DNA of 64,000 bases, taken from Phoebastria nigripes. Lineage: Eukaryota; Chordata; Aves; Procellariiformes; Diomedeidae. Made by a program: the position numbers and the translations under genes. Below, piece by piece: positions 10,782 to 24,491 of the stretch. The notes under the pieces were generated by a model. The model was not told the origin of the DNA, did no database searches, and saw only the letters and a program-made list of their open reading frames with translations. The stretch lies in the NCBI GenBank assembly GCA_035582835.1, contig JAYKAV010001289.1:141910-205909 (forward strand), in the 5' to 3' direction. Numbering within the stretch: the first letter of the stretch is position 1; each line of letters starts with the position of its first letter.

Positions 10782-13700
10782 TAGCTGCACTAACAAATAT
10801 GTTACCTTCATGTGCATTATATTTGCACACATGTGCACCGACTATTGAATATATTGCTATCTCCCTAACCTACATTAATAGAAAATTTTGGTGAGTTTGT
10901 AGTGAAGTGCACTGCTATGGACAATGCTGGTGTTTTGTTTCCTGTGAAAAAGCATTTTGGACCTCTATTTTTAACTGATTTTTTTGTACTGGCTATGGAG
11001 CTTATACTGTATAGGCACATTAAGTTTTCCCATTTAAATTTCAGAAAAAGGGTTTAGGACATGACACTGACAACCCTTTCTCATGACTAGATCAACACAG
11101 TCAATTGGAGTTTGCACTAGAAAACTGAAAGCTCTTCCCAGCACAATTCAGATCCTTTGTGCTTCTTAAAATGTTGAACACACAGTAAAAATAATCACTT
11201 CTTTAAAATGAGAAAAAGAAGAGAAAAAAGATCCTTCTTAGCAGCCAAATCTTAATTTTCCATTCTGTGATATGATTAGGCACTTATTTATGCGTTGTCA
11301 GTCACAAACATGCAGAAAACGTAAAAGTTATTGAAAAAATTAAAGTCTGCTCAACTGTCTTGCAGGACTGTTGGTTCTCTAAGTGCTTTGAAATTATGAT
11401 GTATGAGGTAGATGTTGCATATTAAATAAAGATATTTAAATTATAAAGCCCCCTTTAGTGAGAGCTGATGAATGTTAAATGTTATGAGCCACAAGGCTGT
11501 GGCATCCATCATATTCACATATTATCACAGTCAGCGATGGAGCAGCCCCAGTGATGACAGATAGACTGCTAGATAGTTATCCCTTATTTCCAGAGTCACC
11601 AAGCAAGCCTTTCAACCCCTTTGGCATTATTTTTAGCTTTGCATTAAATTAGCAACTTTTCCGTCACGTTCTGGCAGAAAGTATCAATTCTTTCTTCACG
11701 TGTGGAAGGTAAAAGAATGATTTAGTGAAGCAAGGAGTAAAGGAAAAGGAAGCAGTAGCCCCTACCTCTGAAAAGACTGCAAACTTCAAATGACTAGAAA
11801 CAAATATAAAATTGTGATCTTGTGAAAGAACAGCAATGAAACAGTAAGCACACAATAATGGCTTTTCTCTGCACTTAGATAAAAGCTGAATTTTTGATGT
11901 GCACAGTATATTTTCATAAAATTTTATATACTATGTTTTATACACTTATTGGCTATTCCATAATAATGTGTGTACTAACAGTAAAATTGCTCTTAAATTT
12001 ATGTGTGTTATTTATACGTTCCCACGTAACAATGCTTTTTGTTGTAAAAAATATTCTGTTTATTAATGTAACTTTACAACCACTGCATCCAAGATCCGTG
12101 GTAAATTAATGACATTTTTATTATTTTATAGTGTCATTAAATTTTTACTGATCACTCCATCAAACAGAAGCAATAAAGGCCGTAATGCAAACTGGGACAC
12201 TTAGATCAGGGGAGCAGGAAGGCATTCCATATAGTCTGAAGTAAACGGCTTGCTATAAATGATATTTATACCATCTTTAAGGATGTGAGAATACTTGGAC
12301 AAGTTTGGCAAAACTGTTTCTGTAGTACCGTGGATTGTGTACTTAAATAACAGTTTACTTGCCAGCAAGACAATTTTTTTTTCAAACCATATGCGAGAAG
12401 ATGACTGATTGCATCCATCTCTTGAAAAATAATATACGAAATGTAATAATACACTGGGCACCCCTCCCTTCTGGATTACTAAGACTGATCCGACTATACC
12501 CATGCCTCAAATTATTTCAACATGCTTGCTTTTTCCACATCTGAAATGTATGCTTAGTCTGAAATGGAAAATGGCATGCACGCTGATCGTTGTGTAAAAG
12601 ATTTAAAAAATATATATTTTTTGCAAACAAATACTTTTTCTTTAAGTAGACGTGTTTGGACAATGATGTAATACCCTTTATTTCAATAGTCTAGCATGGA
12701 AGCAGTTACCAACATTAATTTAAAGAGCCAGTTTCTAGAAACTGAATTAATACGGGTCATTCACAGAAGCCACAGAGCATATGACTGAAGGGATATTATT
12801 TCTTCTGAGGACAGTACTTTAGTTAGAATGACTACAAATAATTATCACATGTTGTCTTTATGTATGAAATGTATTTAAATTGAATTATTCCATACTAAAT
12901 GTTGTAGTAGCTTATTTGCTAACTGTGATCTATTCCCTTCATGTACCACGGACAGTAAACAACAGGCGAACGACTTACTATATTCAAAACATAAAAAGGA
13001 CATTTTCAGTAGTACGCAGAGAAAATTATTCCCAGTTTGAATAAGGAGGAATCACAAAACCTTTTTTTCCCCCTGGAAAGTCAAGATACAAATGTCCCAA
13101 GCTTTTCACCTTCTTTTTACTACTTTTTAACAGCTAGGACTGAAAAGTTAAATTACCCTCCAGTTAGAATCTTTTGCAACATCTTGGCACAGCAGGGATA
13201 ATTACAAATTGACTTTCAGCCTTATCTCTGGATATTTTAGTTATTATGGGTGGGAAGTTTAAACATTAACCTTATTATAACAATGTCAATCATCCTATTG
13301 GTGTGCAGGCATGCAACTGCTGGAATTCTTTGGATGGCAAAGTAGATAAACACAATAGTGGCATTATTGTTACAATTAAAAGCAAGGCCTTTGGTTTTGC
13401 AGAACTGTGGTGAGTATCTAGAACTTGTTTTCAACATCATAGCAGCGGGAGTTGCTCCAAGAAACCGGAGAAATTAAATTAGCAAAATAGGCAAACTTAT
13501 TGTAGGAATGCTGATATTTTAAGATATTACAAGATACAAAGTATATCTTTTCCAACCACTGATTTACAGGTTGCACGAATGAAGGATATGCCGAGTTCTA
13601 TGATGTTGACACAACCTGACCTTACTTTATTTTTTATGTAAGTGAAATACCTGAATTCAAAGATCTCAGGAACCAAAGAGGGACAGTTCAGTGAATTTTC

Positions 13701-16309
13701 ACCTCAACATACTGCTGTGTTCAATTTTTGAAGGCCCCTTTATTGTTCATAAACTGTTCCAGTACTATCTTTGTATGCTGAACATACAGCACGGACTATC
13801 ATCCCTGCCACAGACTACAGGTTTGTGTTACATTACAGTGCCTCAAAGCAAACAGTTTGCTTGAAAAGATGTGGGGGGAGAGAAGCCATTAGGTCCCCTT
13901 TTAAATATATTCTTCCATCTTAAAGCATAACTGAAAAGTAAGAGATTAAAAGCAGATAACAGGGAATTTACACTAAAATTTCTTTGCCTGACTGGCAAGC
14001 CTCAGCTGGCTTCCATGTGACAATGTGACATATGCAAGACCATCACAAGCAGAAAATACGCCAAAGTTGTTCAGTAACAGAATTTCATAGTGATTGTCAT
14101 GATATGGGACTTTCTTCTTTTAAGACCCAGGATTCAAAATTGAGAATTGCAATTTCATCAAAATTTGAAGTGTCTAAAAAAAAGTTTGAAACTGGAGTGC
14201 TAAAGGCAAAAAATTAATCAGATAAATAAATGCAAACCCAAACGGCCTACTTGTAAACACTCTCTTTAGCTAATTATTTTGGAAGTCTGATTTTAAGGAT
14301 CAGAATTCCTAGAGCCTCTGGTTAGTATGAGCAGTAACCATCTTGATCTCCGAACACAAATAAGAAGGATTTAGATGAATTCCCTGATTATTGGGAGCAT
14401 TCAGCACATACTAATAAGTTAACAGACTTCAGTGCATTGAAGCTTGCCTTTTAAAATAAGTGTATCAGTTTAAAAATATTTTTAAAAACCAAAAAAAAAA
14501 GAACAGCTAGCAAATGTTTCCACCTAAGTAGGATATTATGCCCTCCTACACATGAAGTATTGACATACCCGTAACTATTGCCACACTTGCAGGCACTCCT
14601 AAGCTATGGATCTGCCCTGGTTAGATTACTTTCAACAGGATTACTGCACTTACTGAGCCCCCTTAACCAAATGCTTTATGTCTTTGTTCATATGGTTTTA
14701 ATATGGTTTTAACCAATTGCAAGGTTATTTATAAGTTTGCAACTCCCCAGTAGTTAGAGTTATGAAGCGTTCAGACTTAAGCATATCCAGTTGTGTGGTA
14801 ACCCAACTACTGCTTTCATGCGGTTTCCAACTTTTTATTCATGCACAAAGGCATGATGCATGGCAGTATCTGAGAACTTTCTGATTAACTCTTTGTTTCA
14901 GCAGCAAATTCATACAGCAGCCTACAGTAAAATTACACATCAACTAAAACGTAAAGATTAAAAAAAAATCACGCAAACTGTGGAATTCCACCTTAGACTG
15001 ATGAGAGGTCATCAGTCCTTGAAAAACAAAGGAACAATGAATTAAATTAACAGCTGGTAAATGAAAAGCAAACAAAAGGAGTTACTACTTTACACTCTGC
15101 ATAATACGGCTGTAGAATTCACTAGAGGTCAGAAAGAGTCCAAAGCTTGGGCTGTCACTTGTTTTTAAAAGAGCTGGATAATTTTATGACTGTTAATAAC
15201 ATTTGTAGTAACACATGCTAAGATAATCAAATCTCATGTTCCAGAGTGTAAGCTGTTCAACTGTCAGGGTCAAAGAGAAATTCCCTCGTTCTCTCTGCTG
15301 CTCCCTTCCCTCCTGACCAACATCCACAGATGATTAACTGGGAGCCTTCTAGGAAGAGAAGTTAATTTTCTTTTATAACATCAGGTATTGCTCACTAGAT
15401 TTAAGGGAGAACTGGTAAATGGTATAGACCAAATCTATTTACCTTGTAATTAGAAAGAATCTGAATGCAACCATTTAAAAACCCACATTTTCTTTTAACT
15501 ACACACATACACGTGCATTTTTGAGAGACAGACAAAAAGAAACACAAAATACAATTGACATACACCTGTACTAGGAAATAGCAGGAGTGGTTTTTTTTTT
15601 TCTGTGCTGTAAAGTGACTAATGGAAGCAATTTAATAGCTACTCTTGGACCTTCAGAATGGTCATTCAAATTTCTAACATTTGAATTACAAGAATAAATG
15701 CATAAGGACATGGCAAAACAAAGGTTTGTTTTTCCTAGTAGACTAAATACTACAGAGGAATAATAATATACATTTTGCTATATTTCAGTTTAATTTAGCA
15801 GCTGGTTGGACCTTATCAGTTATGGCCTCATTTTCACCAAGTATCTAAAAATGGAGACATTGAAATGCCATAAAAGTGTACAGAAATACTTTTACCAAAT
15901 TTAGACAATGCCATGATTCTGTACATATATCCGCACGCTTCCCCAAACTTTTCTGTTTGTGACTAAATGTCATTAAAAGTATTGTCATGCATTAGAATCA
16001 GAACAGAATTTAGAAGATCAGAGATCTGGTTACTAGCCTCAAAACTGTGAATCTCCTTTTCTCTTAATCATCTAGTAATATATTCCAGGCTGAAAACACA
16101 GCTTTAGCAAGAAGCCACAGCAGTATAACAACCAGCAAAACTATTCTAGGTTCAGCACAACAATTTTTTTGGAATGGAAAAAAAAAGCAGAAAAGAAGTC
16201 ACCAATTTCAATTTCATTGCGGTGTTCTGCAAACCTCAACAGCACAAAGCAAATTCAGCTGCCCTCCACACAAAGTTGGGAAAAGAGAGGTCTTAAAAAA
16301 ATCCAGAAC

Positions 16310-16345
16310 ACACACACACACAGATATACACAGACATACATATAC
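16310..16345. repeat. CA-rich microsatellite
   Basis: A short (CA)n run decays into ATACACAGACATACATAT-like units. It is simple repeat sequence in the intron. Confidence 0.8.
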
Positions 16346-17639
16346 GCCGCTGGTCAAACATCTTGAGAAGCAATATGATGTTCTTTTATGAACAATATGG
16401 AAATGTAAGCGCATGCAAACAGACACATATTATGTTTGATTTTAAACCTATAGAAGCTAAGAGAAAGACAGATGATGTTCTCATAGATACTTTCATTCTG
16501 TCATTTCAACTGTGCCTTATGATAGGCACATGTCAGATTTTGTGACATGATCAAACAATACTGGAAAAACTGTGATAAAAATGGACCACATGATGCAATA
16601 ATCAATTATCAAATAGCAACTTTTAAATGCACTTTTCCTACTCTACATGTGGGTAGTAGTTATAAAGGTTTAAAAGCAAATATTTCAAATACTCTATTTG
16701 AAAGCATTTTTACAATTAAAGAACTAAACTTCAGGGAAAATCTGAATCTGAGTATTGTGCATTTTATTACAGCAATCTTTGAACATGAATAGTGTTGTAT
16801 ATTGTAAGCATAGATTCCAGTAGCTCCATTAGGGTAATCCTCCAGGGCTTTGGAAGTACAGATATCTAACACAGATACTCTGAATGAGACACTGGGCATA
16901 CCTACCCCTTTTGTTTATCTCTACAAGCAATGCAGGCCTCTACACATGGCTGTTCCATCCCATTTTCAGGAAGACACCTGAAGTAGTTTAAATTGGTGAT
17001 GCAAAAGACACTTGGGCTTAAATGTTCATATTCATATTTAGAATTAGAAATGCAATCAAAGCAGCTAACAAAATCCCACCAAATGCTACTGTCTTCAAGT
17101 ATATGCCTTGCCTTGTGCTGGATGTAAATATATAATTGCATACCATGCATATATAGATTAAGTAGGCTTTTTCTGTATTTATCAATCTATCTTGTTTTTT
17201 TTTTTATTTTGCAGCTTTTTAAGTATACTTTTTCAAGGTTGCATTTTATGATTGCTGCTTATATATTACTCTGCTTATACTCAGGCTTTTTTTGTTATGT
17301 TCAGAGAGAAAAGAAACATATCACTAAAGAATAAGGATGGGTGACAATAGAACAATGATAAGAACATCATTATGCAGTGTTTTGCCTCTTGTACCCCCAT
17401 CACTGCCATGTTTTTCTCTGATTATTTCAGCCTCAGGAAAATGTGCTGCTTACTGTTTATGTCAGGAAGGCAAGATTACTGTTTGCATGATTACAATATC
17501 AAGTATGATGTACATAATGCCTGTGATAATATAGATGTACCCCTCAACTAGCTCCTGTCTTTAAACTTCATTCAACAGGAAAAAAAAAAACAAACAAAAA
17601 ATGAAAACAGTGAGTTGCAAATTCTTGCAGCCTCGTATA

Positions 17640-17800
17640 GGCCTTAATCTTGTAAGGTGCTGAGTACTTTCACTCCAGTCCGACAGAGGCCTCAAGGACA
17701 TGGATAGTCACTACTTAACTCCAGGGGAATACTTATGTGCTTATATTAAGAATGGACTAATGGACTTCACTGAATCAGGGCCAAAGTGTGTAGTTCTCAT
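17640..17800. repeat. Possible ancient sauropsid interspersed repeat
   Basis: Phrases such as gccttaatcttgtaaggtgctgagtac, interrupted here for brevity, and ttcactgaatcagggccaaa resemble an old, highly diverged interspersed repeat I associate with turtle, crocodile and bird genomes. I cannot name the family. It needs a repeat-library comparison. Confidence 0.35.
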
Positions 17801-19194
17801 ATGTTTACACTGAGTCTAAGAATAAAAATGAAACAATTTCTGTCCAGGCTGAAAAAGATGCTTTCTCCTTCTTATTGATTACTCCTTTTTCCCTTTGAGA
17901 CAGGTATGAAGAAGAATTATTCTTGTTTAGGAATAAAACAATAGCAAGCCAAGAACACAGTCCTGTAAGGATTTATGCAAGTGGACAAGACTTTGCATTA
18001 ACAATGTCCTAGCTGAAGGCAAAGGAACAACTCCCTATCAATGAAATTGCTATATTTACTTACTTATCTTTCTAATACAATCAGAACTAAGTTGCTCATA
18101 ATTTATGTTTTTCAAATTTGTACTTAAGGAAAGAGCAGCCCAAACTGGATTTATGAACACTGTAAATTCATCAAAACAAACAAAAAAGCACAACTGATAA
18201 AGTAGGATAAAGGTTCCATTTGCTACATCCAACATGCAAATGCAGGCAAATACATCCTTCCTGGAAAGTGGGAGAGATTTACATCTCTCAGAAGGAGTAA
18301 CTCTTCCACGCAGAAAGTGTGACTCAAAATAATGCAAGAGAGAGAGTACTTTAAAAGGGTAACTGAAGGCTATGCATTTTTTTCATGCAGAATCCAGGAA
18401 CCCTTACACCTGAAACCATCTTAAATGCAAAATGAATACCTACGGGCTGAAAAAATTATGAGATTTTACTGCTGCAATATACAAAGACAAAACTGCTAGT
18501 CATCTATAGCTAATGCTACTGGCAAAAATCCATTCTCTAGCTTTTCATTTAAAGTAGAATGATTTTATAAACCTTGTTTTGTTTTTATCATGAAAAGCTT
18601 GTTTCAAATTTCCCACATAAGATATCCATTAAAGTACTCTTCAGCTCAATGTAACAATGACAGTTTAGAAAATGCTTTTATACCTTAACAACCAATCTTG
18701 GATGGGAGTTTCAAAAGTAATGGTTTCATCCACAGAGCATATTAGCCACTTAGGTCCCACTTAAGACCTATTTTTGACCTCGTTTTCAGCATAAGCATAG
18801 ACTGGGTCCTACTACATCTCTCTGCATTTAAAATGAACTTTTTCTCTTTTCCCCTATGCTTATTCATCCACCCTAGATGACGTATATGGAAAAGTTCATG
18901 CGATTCACGGAAGGAACATTCCAGCACCTCATTCCAGTGGAAGATTTTTGCTGCTCTGTGGACAAATACAATCTGTGAGTAAGAGGGAATTTCCTGTCTC
19001 ATACCTTCCCTACTCCTTTGTATACCTGTATACTTTATTACTGTGGTCATATTTTCTAGCTATGTCTTACATGAAAGAGAATAATAATGTCCTAGGGAAG
19101 CAATCAATATTTTGGAGCTTTTTACTATTATATACGGAGACAATCGTAATACCTAGCACTGCGAATTAGTAGTACCCAAATCATATTAAAAAGG

Positions 19195-19340
19195 AGGTTG
19201 GTAACGGTATCTTCAGGCACAGAGAGGGGAAATTATTATCTTCTGGTTACCTAGAAAGTCAATGATTAAGCTGAGAACTGAACCCGGGACTTCTGAACAT
19301 TAGACCAGTCCACTGGCTGTTATGCCACACTGCCTCTGCC
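19195..19340 (-). repeat. MIR-type tRNA-derived SINE
   Basis: On the minus strand the order is: a head with cagtgtggcataacagccag, a sequence like a pol III B box (gggttcagttctcagc), then a core with ctaggtaacc and cccctctctgtgcctgaag. This is the head-then-core order of MIR elements. The B-box-like sequence belongs to the SINE and is not a tRNA gene: no cloverleaf can be drawn around it. The copy is diverged and antisense to the plus strand, hence sense relative to SOX6. It is the clearest MIR copy in the window. Confidence 0.72.
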
Positions 19341-20439
19341 GTAAATCTGTTTGATGGATTTTTCAGTCATGGAACATTAAAGGCTCTGCTCTTGTCTAAT
19401 GAATATGTTTAAAGAAAACAGTACAAACAAAAGCAAATGTAACACTTAAATTATCTGAGACATACTGCTTTGATGTCACACTTGGATAAAGGATTTCCTA
19501 CTGGAGACCTATGTACACTTATACATACTGAAAAAATATTTTAGCCAGTACCACTAGCTGGCATGCTGGTATCTATTTATGTCTGAAAAGGGAACATAAT
19601 CAGTTTTAGTTGGTTAAGTACAGTCTGAGCCAACTTTTATATTATGACCAAAAGCTTGGCAGTGCAGTAGCAGTGGCAAGTAGCAGAAAATTGCTTACAG
19701 TGTTATTTGCCAGATTACTTGAACGATTTACATTGGGTTTTCAAGAGAGTTTGGAGTATTAAAAACTTAAGATTTGGAAAAGCCTTGGACTGTGGATTTT
19801 TGTTCCTAGTTGCAACAAGATGCACTGGAGAGGTTTATGATATAGTATGACTGACTAAATGAAGCATTTTTTTTAATATAAACCACCTGAAACATTTAGA
19901 AGCAGTTCAGTTTGAACTGTTAAGATTTTTTTTTTTTAATTGAAGATTTGGAGAGCCAATTGATTTAGATTAAATGCTCAACCTTTCACATCTACTTGTT
20001 TAAGATTCATGTTGACATTGTACTAAATATGGCCATACAGTTTGTATACCAGATAAATTGATCTGACTACAAGCCTCACTCTTTAGTAGGATTCTTACTC
20101 CAAGATAAATCAATATTTAATATCTCCTGCAACAGCCCCAGTAGATAATTTTAAACCTTTTCTCCATCCCATTAAGTTACCTTTAAAAATTCTTTATACA
20201 AGCCTTCAGAGATGACTTCTGAAAAACTAGTTTATGAAAAGCAGTCTGAAATTCATTAATTCGGATGGAAAGGATTTTTTAATCCTGCTGCATTGTGCTG
20301 ATCTCTAAATCCATCTCTGTTTAGCTAATTCTCCTGCTCAGCTAATTTGAAGAATAAATAAATACTTCCTGTAAATCTGTAACACAGATTTTAAACACAA
20401 AGAAAAATATCCTTCTACTGCTTGCTATATGGGACAAGA

Positions 20440-20770
20440 TATCTCTAGGGTGTGGACTTCTGCAAAAACAGGCTGACGAAGGCTCTCCCTGACTCCCTGA
20501 GAGGATGGGTACTCTGCATCATCAGGTACCAACCTCCACCCAGCTCCAACTCTGCTGCCACGTCAGCTAAGAGAAGCAGTGATAAGCAGCGGTATGTCGG
20601 GCTCAGGTATCAGTCACATCCCAGCCTCCATTTTGAACGTTAAAATCTACTGTCTGCTCCCTCTCCCCTCCCCATCCTCCAATCTGGTGGAGCAGCTAAG
20701 GAGGAGGAAAAACATTTCTTCCCCCTCCCTCAAACCTCTCCTATGGCTAAGGGCCCCAGTGGGATAGGAG
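20440..20770. other. GC-richer block of unknown origin
   Basis: This stretch is noticeably richer in G and C, with pyrimidine-rich ccctctcccctccccatcc segments and a few CpGs, than the AT-rich intron on both sides. Two overlapping plus-strand open frames of about 60 codons cross it, but neither resembles a known protein. It has no recognisable LTR ends, SINE promoter or poly(A). It could be an unrecognised repeat or a conserved noncoding element. Confidence 0.4.
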
Positions 20771-23700
20771 TCTTTGATATCAGAAGAATGCAAACAGCAA
20801 GGCTCAGGTTTGCTGCTTCTTAGGGTTTAGAAACAGAGACATAAGAGGATTTTCAAATGATTATATATTGGGAGAACTGAAAGTGATGATGCCAAAAGGA
20901 AGGAAAGAACTATATACTCTGGAGCTATCTGGTTGTATATCCACCATTCAAACTATAGGATCTTCATATTCCTATCCGTGCTCTCCCTTACTCTTATTTC
21001 CTACTCTGTGTTACATTCAAAGTGCAGTTTCATGGACACTGTATGCAGCAGTGAAGCTCTGTCCCATCCCTCACCCTCCAACCTACTGGTTCCCAACACA
21101 AACAGTCCGCAATCCTTTAAATCTTCTGATTCAGCTATTTATGGGGTCATGCTGAAAACTCAAACAATGAAACATTCCAGTTTAAAAAAAAAGGGAGGGG
21201 GGACTTTTTGTTTTCAAAGCCATGTTTTGCCACTTTTACAGCACAGTTGCTCAAATAGTTATGTCCTTGAGGGGGCAGTGAGCTGCAGCCCAGTTTGCTG
21301 AGAACCTCTTTGCACTGAAGGGACAGCATGTGGAACCTAGATAGCTCTTGCCTTTCAAATCTATTAAAGATCTTCATCTCAGGAATTACACCTGCTTTGG
21401 TTTGGTTCAAAGCACAGACTAAAAGGGTCTGATCCTAAATGAGTTCTTTCATCACTAACAAAATAGAAATATTAAAGAAAAAAATAATGTGACTGATTAA
21501 CTTATAATGCAGTTTTCAATTTTATCTCTATTCCCTTGCTACCTCCAAGCAATTAAAAACATGATAAATTGTGTATTTTGTTTATGGAAAATGTTCAGTG
21601 TTTAGCTTAGTTGTGAACTCAAATCCAAGGCAGATTTAGCAACAACAATGCAATTGTATAGAGAACATACCCACTATATAGCAAAAAGAAGTGAAATAAT
21701 ATTCACTTTTCACCGTGTAAGATGTTAGTGGGAATTCTACTGTGGAAATTGTGTGGTATTCTATTAATTAATTAAGATGTGACACACAATAGTAATATGA
21801 GGATGTTTTCATGAGACACTACAAGAGTCCCAGCAAAAGCACAGTGAGGGTAAGCAGCAGGGAAGAGCAGCAGCAGGGGAAAAAGGAAAGGAGACCCAAG
21901 CTAGCAGATCATTGCAAACACTGCAAGAAAATTTCCCTCTCTCTCATAAGACAATGACAGAGAATTCCACTACCTAAACCGTAGTCTGCACCACACTAGG
22001 AGCATTCCTAATACCGCAGGAGTGGAATCTCAGAAAAGTTGAAAGATGAATAAGTAATGTGGGTCCTAATTCAGAGAGGCACATGTGCCGAAAGCCATCC
22101 TCAACATAGCAAATTCTTTACATTAAGAGAACTTAAATGGGGTCACGAACAGGAAATTGGGTGCTTTTTTCCCCTTTTAACTGGATTCTTTATGTTCTCA
22201 TAACACATATTCCCAGGTAGCTACAGTAACATGGCACAGATGGAGATAAAGGGAAATCACTTGGTAAACCAAGCAAGTAGTACACTTCATCTCCTTCCCT
22301 TATAAGATAACTCACACATTCACTACAAATTTCCCATGCTGCAGTTCATTACTTTTGCCTGTCCATGGTAGTGAGTATATACTGGTAAACTATGGATGGC
22401 TTTTGTGCTGAATGGAATGGAAATCCTACATAGCAGAGCATGCTATTTAGTGCAGAGGACTGATAGGTATCCCGGTCTATATATTGTCAGTCTATAACTG
22501 TGAATATTAATTCAGCCCATTCCTTACAAAGAAAGAGAAAAAATAAACCTTGGGTGAAAAAGGGTGGGAGCAAAACTTTGCAGGAAAATATCTTTCTTGT
22601 ATATATAAGTTTTAGGTTATTTCTGAAAGGAAACAAAGAGTTGACGTACACTTCATCAGTGAGACATTTGTCAGGAGATAGTGTGATCTGTAGTGTGATA
22701 TTGAAGAATAAAACACAGGAGTTAAGCAAAGGTCATGCAGGTAATCTCTTGATAAAGGGGAATCCTTTGGGAGGAGGAGCGCAGCCATACAACCTAATCT
22801 TATTCATGAGTATTCAAAGAGGTTGAGTGGCATCAGGTGAGGAACAGAATTCTGGCAAGGAGCCGGAAACTGAGTATGTTTTGGCAACCTGCTGAACCCT
22901 TGACAGACCAAGAAGTTTTACAGTACATGATGTGTCAGTGACTCACTTTGTGTACAGTTCTAATGCACATCCTCCCAGTGATGGCTTCTATTCGTACCGG
23001 CATCCAAAATGGAAGGGAACAAGCATGTAAAAGTAAGATGCACTAAGCAAGAATCTGTACGTATATAAAAAGATAGTTCATCTGAATAGGAGCCATATAA
23101 TGAAATTGTCACTTAGCAATTTAACTCAAGGATACAAAGAAAATGGCAGTGAGATAAGAATGCATCCATTGCCTGCTATCTCAAGAAGCCTTTGGCAAGA
23201 TAACAGTGAAAGCATGCACCCAGCAACACGGGTCTGACATTAAACCACAAGTGTCCACCTCTCTTACTGGCTGTTTAATAAATTGCTTTGGAACGGGTGG
23301 AGGTGAAGAGGAGGTCTTTCCAAAACCTTGTCTCAGTGTTCTCCCTCAGTTAATGAATGTCAGCAAGTGGAAGAGAACAGAAATTTGATATGTTTTTCCA
23401 GCCTTTCTTATAGAAGCATTTGCAACATGTTAGAGGCCACGGGCATAAAAGTGAAATACTGGGAAATTAATGTTGTCTGTAGATTTTCAGGATGTAAGCT
23501 GGGCAATTTCAGCTTGTGGGTTAGGCATACTTTAGGTTTTAAGTAGTGTTATAACAGCTTACTATGACTTGGACATGATTTTAGTACGAGTAATCTGATG
23601 TTGAATATCATTTATTACCCTGTTATGCATTTCCAATTGAGATAGACCTTTTTATGGAGTTAGTATTATGTGACTACAGATGGACAAGCTATGTGCAGTG

Positions 23701-24359
23701 AACAATTTATCCAACACATATAGTCTTTCTTATCTTTTCAAACTACCCCTGGAGGATCAGCAATTTCTGTATGTGTATGAGTAACTTGTAAGTGTTCTAA
23801 CAATCTAACTTTTGAGTTATGCAAGAACTATGCACTTAAATGTTCAATAGTTCTGCTTGTGATTTATGCTGTAGTTGGTCACCTAAGACAAATTATATTG
23901 TTTTCAATGCCTGACTCAGTGATAAGTATTGCTGAAACTACCTGAAAAAAGCAACTGTGAATTCTCTCAGTCAAAAGACCTCCCAGGTAGTGGAAAGCCT
24001 TTACTTCTATCTATCAACTCCTGCATCCATTAGCTTCAACACCACAGAAAAACCAATGAACCTGCCTCTGGCATACCATTGGTAGGAAAAAGATGGCAGT
24101 GGTAAGGCATAGTGCACCAAGGCCTGCAGGACCCCTAGATTAAATTGCTGCAGAGTTCACAGTGTTGCTGTAAAGATCTATAATTAACACTGACACTGTA
24201 TCAGGGGCTGGAAGAGCTCCCTGAAACTGCGTTCCTCATTTGGTCAGCATGGAGTTTAAAGTGTGTGCTGCATCAAAGCCTCCGTTTTTTATGAACAGGG
24301 GGTGAGCAATTTGGGCATAAACAGCAAATGCCTAATTGTGCACAAATGTCCACGTTCAT

Positions 24360-24491
24360 ATGCAAATACATCCATAGAAATAAAAATCCGTTTGCATGAA
24401 TATTTGTGAAAAGAAAACAAAGGAAGGAATAAGCATGGTCGAACTCCATTAATCAGATTTCAAACAAACATTTGCAAATACCGTTTTGCAT
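24360..24491. promoter_or_regulatory. Candidate enhancer: cluster of POU octamer motifs with a SOX/TCF site
   Basis: An exact octamer ATGCAAAT lies at 24360-24367. Seven-of-eight matches follow on the opposite strand at 24390-24397 (gtttgcat) and 24484-24491 (ttttgcat), and an atttgcaaat palindrome lies at 24470-24479. A SOX/TCF-type aacaaagg lies at about 24415-24422. Another exact octamer occurs at 24905-24912. POU factors bind the octamer and often cooperate with SOX factors. Such clustering in 132 bp is suggestive, but AT-rich sequence produces these motifs by chance, so function is inference only. Confidence 0.3.

Noticed and set aside
19260..19300. tRNA gene suggested by a B-box-like gggttcagttc
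   Set aside because: No cloverleaf or A box in proper position; the sequence fits the head of a MIR SINE.
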